In this document: piece by piece, positions 30,760-32,875 of the stretch
Numbering within the stretch: position 1 is the stretch's first letter
Layout of the letters: each line of letters opens with the position of its first letter
NCBI GenBank assembly: GCA_021741465.1
Contig: JAIOXV010000016.1
Coordinates: forward strand, 1-32,875
Origin: Paracoccaceae bacterium
Lineage (GTDB): Bacteria > Pseudomonadota > Alphaproteobacteria > Rhodobacterales > Rhodobacteraceae
Direction: 5' to 3'
DNA length: 32,875 nt
Program-made: the position numbers and the translations under genes
The notes under the pieces: generated by a model
The model's database searches: none
Told to the model about the DNA's origin: nothing
The model's input: the letters and a program-made list of their open reading frames with translations, nothing else

Positions 30760-32076
30760 ATTGCGCCCCGGGATCCAGTTCGTGCCTGCCAGCGGAACCC
30801 CCGCCATTGCCGCAGCTTCAATCGTCAGCGAGCAAAGATCTTCCGGTTCCAGATTGTGCAGGTGGTTCTTGCCGCAAGCCCGCGCGATGGTCTGCGCTTC
30901 GAGCGTCATCACTTTGAGATAGTTCTTCAGACGACGCCCCCCGAGAACCGGATCGAACCGTTTTGACAGTTCGGGGTCTTGGGTGGTAATGCCTGCGGGG
31001 TCTTTGCCTTCATGCCAGTCATCATAGGCATCGGCCGTGGTGCCCAACTTCTGGTATTCAGATTCCCATTTCGGGTCATTGTCGCCCAGCGCGATCAAGG
31101 CGGCCGTGCCAATGGCCACCGCATCCGCACCCAGCGCCATGGCCTTGGCCACATCGGCCCCAGTGCGGATGCCGCCCGACACGATCAACTGCACCTTGCG
31201 GTGCATGCCAAGGTCTTGCAGGGCTTTCACCGCCTGCGGGATACAGGCCAGGATCGGCATGCCGACATGCTCGATGAACACATCCTGCGTTGCCGCTGTG
31301 CCGCCTTGCATGCCGTCCAGCACAACCACATCCGCGCCCGCTTTCACCGCCAAAGCGGTGTCGTAATAGGGACGTGCCCCGCCAACTTTCACATAGATCG
31401 GCTTTTCCCAATCGGTGATTTCGCGGATTTCCATGATCTTGATTTCCAGATCATCCGGGCCGGTCCAGTCGGGGTGACGGCAGGCCGAACGCTGGTCGAT
31501 GCCCTTGGGCAGGTTGCGCATATTGGCAACGCGGTCGCTGATTTTCTGGCCAAGCAACATGCCGCCACCGCCGGGCTTTGCGCCCTGACCGACCACGACT
31601 TCAATCGCGTCAGCGCGCCGCAGGTCATCGGGGTTCATGCCATAACGGCTGGGAAGGTACTGATAAACCAGCGTTTTGGAATGCCCGCGTTCTTCCTCGG
31701 TCATGCCACCGTCACCGGTTGTGGTCGAGGTGCCCGCGGCGCTTGCGCCCCGGCCAAGGGCCTCTTTTGCAGGGCCCGAAAGCGCCCCGAATGACATGCC
31801 TGCGATGGTGACCGGGATGTCCAGATGGATCGGTTTCTTGGCGAAACGGGTGCCCAACCAGACATCGGTGGCGCATTTTTCGCGGTAGCCTTCCAGCGGA
31901 TAGCGGGAAATCGACGCGCCAAGGAACAGCAGATCATCGAAATGCGGCAGGTGGCGCTTGGTGCCGCCGCCGCGAATATCATAGATCCCGCTGGCCGCAG
32001 CCCGACGGATTTCAGCGTTGATCGCCGGGGTGAAGGTGGCCGAATAGCGCGGCGGGGTATGGGGAAAATCGCTCAT
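30748..32076 (-). CDS. mgsC: N-methylglutamate synthase subunit C (GltB-type FMN domain)
   Basis: A protein of 442 residues corresponding to the FMN-binding synthase domain of glutamate synthase. IPVTIAGMSFGALSGPAKEA, TSTTTGDGGMTEEERGHSKT, EVVVGQGAKPGGGGMLLGQK, VDGMQGGTAATQD-type loop (VVLDGMQGGTAATQDVFIEH) and LIVSGGIRTGADVAKAMALG with ADAVAIGTAALIALG follow in order. With MgsA and MgsB it forms N-methylglutamate from methylamine-derived nitrogen and glutamate. The ATG at 32076 has GAGG 6 nt upstream, overlapping the mgsB stop region (8-nt gap). Specificity is inferred from the split three-gene arrangement with gmaS. Confidence 0.93.
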   Translation of the reverse strand: MSDFPHTPPRYSATFTPAINAEIRRAAASGIYDIRGGGTKRHLPHFDDLLFLGASISRYPLEGYREKCATDVWLGTRFAKKPIHLDIPVTIAGMSFGALSGPAKEALGRGASAAGTSTTTGDGGMTEEERGHSKTLVYQYLPSRYGMNPDDLRRADAIEVVVGQGAKPGGGGMLLGQKISDRVANMRNLPKGIDQRSACRHPDWTGPDDLEIKIMEIREITDWEKPIYVKVGGARPYYDTALAVKAGADVVVLDGMQGGTAATQDVFIEHVGMPILACIPQAVKALQDLGMHRKVQLIVSGGIRTGADVAKAMALGADAVAIGTAALIALGDNDPKWESEYQKLGTTADAYDDWHEGKDPAGITTQDPELSKRFDPVLGGRRLKNYLKVMTLEAQTIARACGKNHLHNLEPEDLCSLTIEAAAMAGVPLAGTNWIPGRNGGF

Positions 32077-32084
32077 GTTTTGCC

Positions 32085-32774
32085 TCAGTAAGCCGACGCG
32101 TTGTCGATATTGAAATTGTAAAGTTTGCGGGCCGAGCCATAGCGGCGGAATTCCTGCGGCTTGGCTTTGCCATCGGCTTCACCACGCTTCAGAAGATCTT
32201 CCAGAATGGCATAGTGTTCGGGGCGCATTTCTTTTTCAATGCAATCCGCCCCAAGGGATTTGACCGAGCCGCGCACGAAAAGGCGCGCCTCATAAAGGCT
32301 GTCGCCCAGTGCCTCGCCTGCATCGCCCAACACGACCATGTTGCCAGATTGCGCCATGAAGCAGGACATGTGGCCGATGTTGCCATGCACCACGATGTCG
32401 ATGCCCTTCATCGAAATGCCGCAGCGGCTGGAGGCATTGCCTTTGATAACCAACAGGCCGCCGCGGCCCGTGGCCCCGGCATATTGGCTGGCATCGCCGT
32501 CAATGATGACGGTGCCCGACATCATGTTTTCGGCCACACCCGGCCCGGCGGATCCCTTGATGCGGATCGTCGCCAGCTTGTTCATGCCGGCGCAGTAATA
32601 GCCCGTGGAGCCGCGCACCGTGATGTCCACCGGCGCATCAACGCCTGCGGCGATCGCATGCGCGCCTTTGGGGTTGATGACCTCCCAAGCGGTCATGTTG
32701 GTCTGCCCCTTCAGCGCGTGAAGCGACGAGTTCAATGCGCGCAGGCCCTCTTTACCCAGATCGAAAGTCTGCAT
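32085..32774 (-). CDS. mgsB: N-methylglutamate synthase subunit B (GXGXG domain)
   Basis: A protein of 229 residues equal to the C-terminal GXGXG beta-helix domain of glutamate synthase (GltB alpha-3). It has repeated turns such as GSTGYYCAGMNKLATIRIKG, GSAGPGVAENMMSGTVIIDG, GATGRGGLLVIKG, MKGIDIVVHGNIGHMSCFM and NMVVLGDAGEALGDSL. This subunit has a structural role beside MgsC. The ATG lies 4 nt after the mgsA stop, and mgsC starts 8 nt after this gene, so mgsABC is one coupled operon. Confidence 0.92.
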   Translation of the reverse strand: MQTFDLGKEGLRALNSSLHALKGQTNMTAWEVINPKGAHAIAAGVDAPVDITVRGSTGYYCAGMNKLATIRIKGSAGPGVAENMMSGTVIIDGDASQYAGATGRGGLLVIKGNASSRCGISMKGIDIVVHGNIGHMSCFMAQSGNMVVLGDAGEALGDSLYEARLFVRGSVKSLGADCIEKEMRPEHYAILEDLLKRGEADGKAKPQEFRRYGSARKLYNFNIDNASAY

Positions 32775-32778
32775 TCTC

Positions 32779-32875
32779 TCAACGCTCCCAGAAGTAGACA
32801 GTGGCGGGCTCGGGTTCCCAGACGCGGGCGTCTTCGATGCCCGGCAGGTTGACCAAGGCGCGGTATTCGCTGCCA
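32779..32875 (-). CDS. mgsA: N-methylglutamate synthase subunit A, C-terminal end (class II glutamine amidotransferase)
   Basis: Only the last 31 residues are in the window: GSEYRALVNLPGIEDARVWE followed by PEPATVYFWER and TGA. The SEYRAL(V/A)xLP...ARVWEPEP tail is what I recall for the GltB1/MgsA-type amidotransferase. Position directly before mgsB fits. The catalytic N-terminal Cys lies beyond the right edge. Confidence 0.82.
   Translation of the reverse strand, partial: GSEYRALVNLPGIEDARVWEPEPATVYFWER

Noticed and set aside
1-32875. tRNA, rRNA, CRISPR, insertion sequence or prophage
   Set aside because: No cloverleaf-like or rRNA-like stretches, regularly spaced direct repeats, transposase or integrase motifs were seen on reading; base composition is even apart from short AT-rich promoter regions.

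Overview
The window looks like chromosomal DNA of a marine Rhodobacterales (Roseobacter-clade) alphaproteobacterium. GC content is high by eye. Housekeeping genes (polA, rpsU, a COQ9-family gene, an NDUFS6-like zinc-finger gene) lie beside a nearly complete methylated-amine catabolism locus of the kind known from marine roseobacters. Assignments rest on reading translated sequence and remembered family knowledge; no search was run.

Left part (1-5063): the start of a membrane protein (MsrQ/ferric-reductase-like), alanine dehydrogenase with a divergent Lrp/AsnC regulator, ribosomal protein S21, a COQ9-family protein, a quinone-oxidoreductase-like dehydrogenase and a carbohydrate sulfotransferase-like protein. 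The sulfotransferase gene diverges from a GT14-type (Core-2/I-branching, xylosyltransferase-like) glycosyltransferase with a long C-terminal extension. A HIT protein and a DUF2798 membrane protein follow.

Middle part (7429-19784): a minus-strand run DUF1285 - hydroxypyruvate isomerase-like - (possible 23-residue membrane peptide) - zf-CHCC - DUF2459 - polA - yjbR. It diverges from a tightly overlapping plus-strand operon moxR - DUF58 - BatA/DUF4159 - glutamine-amidotransferase-like membrane protein, resembling other MoxR/Bat-type cell-envelope operons.

Right part (19800-32875): methylated-amine catabolism, almost all on the minus strand. In transcription order: the end of mgsA, mgsB, mgsC (N-methylglutamate synthase), gmaS (gamma-glutamylmethylamide synthetase), [a cupin gene on the plus strand], usp, tmm (trimethylamine monooxygenase), an APC permease, dmmD-dmmA-dmmB-dmmC (dimethylamine monooxygenase with a GcvT-like partner), then a GlxA/GbdR-type AraC regulator. 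The expected flow is TMA to TMAO (Tmm), TMAO to DMA + HCHO (Tdm, not in this window), DMA to MMA + HCHO (DmmABC), and MMA via gamma-glutamylmethylamide (GmaS) to N-methylglutamate (MgsABC). N-methylglutamate dehydrogenase is also not in the window.

Clear intrinsic terminators split the locus into units: after gmaS, after usp, after tmm and after the permease. Promoter-like elements sit before tmm and dmmD, and an FNR-type box lies between usp and the cupin gene. No RNA gene, insertion sequence, prophage or CRISPR array was seen. The least explained items are the nested inverted repeats between dmmD and dmmA, the regulator closing the dmm operon, the APC permease, the FNR box inside an amine locus, the glycosyltransferase/sulfotransferase pair and the possible short membrane peptide.
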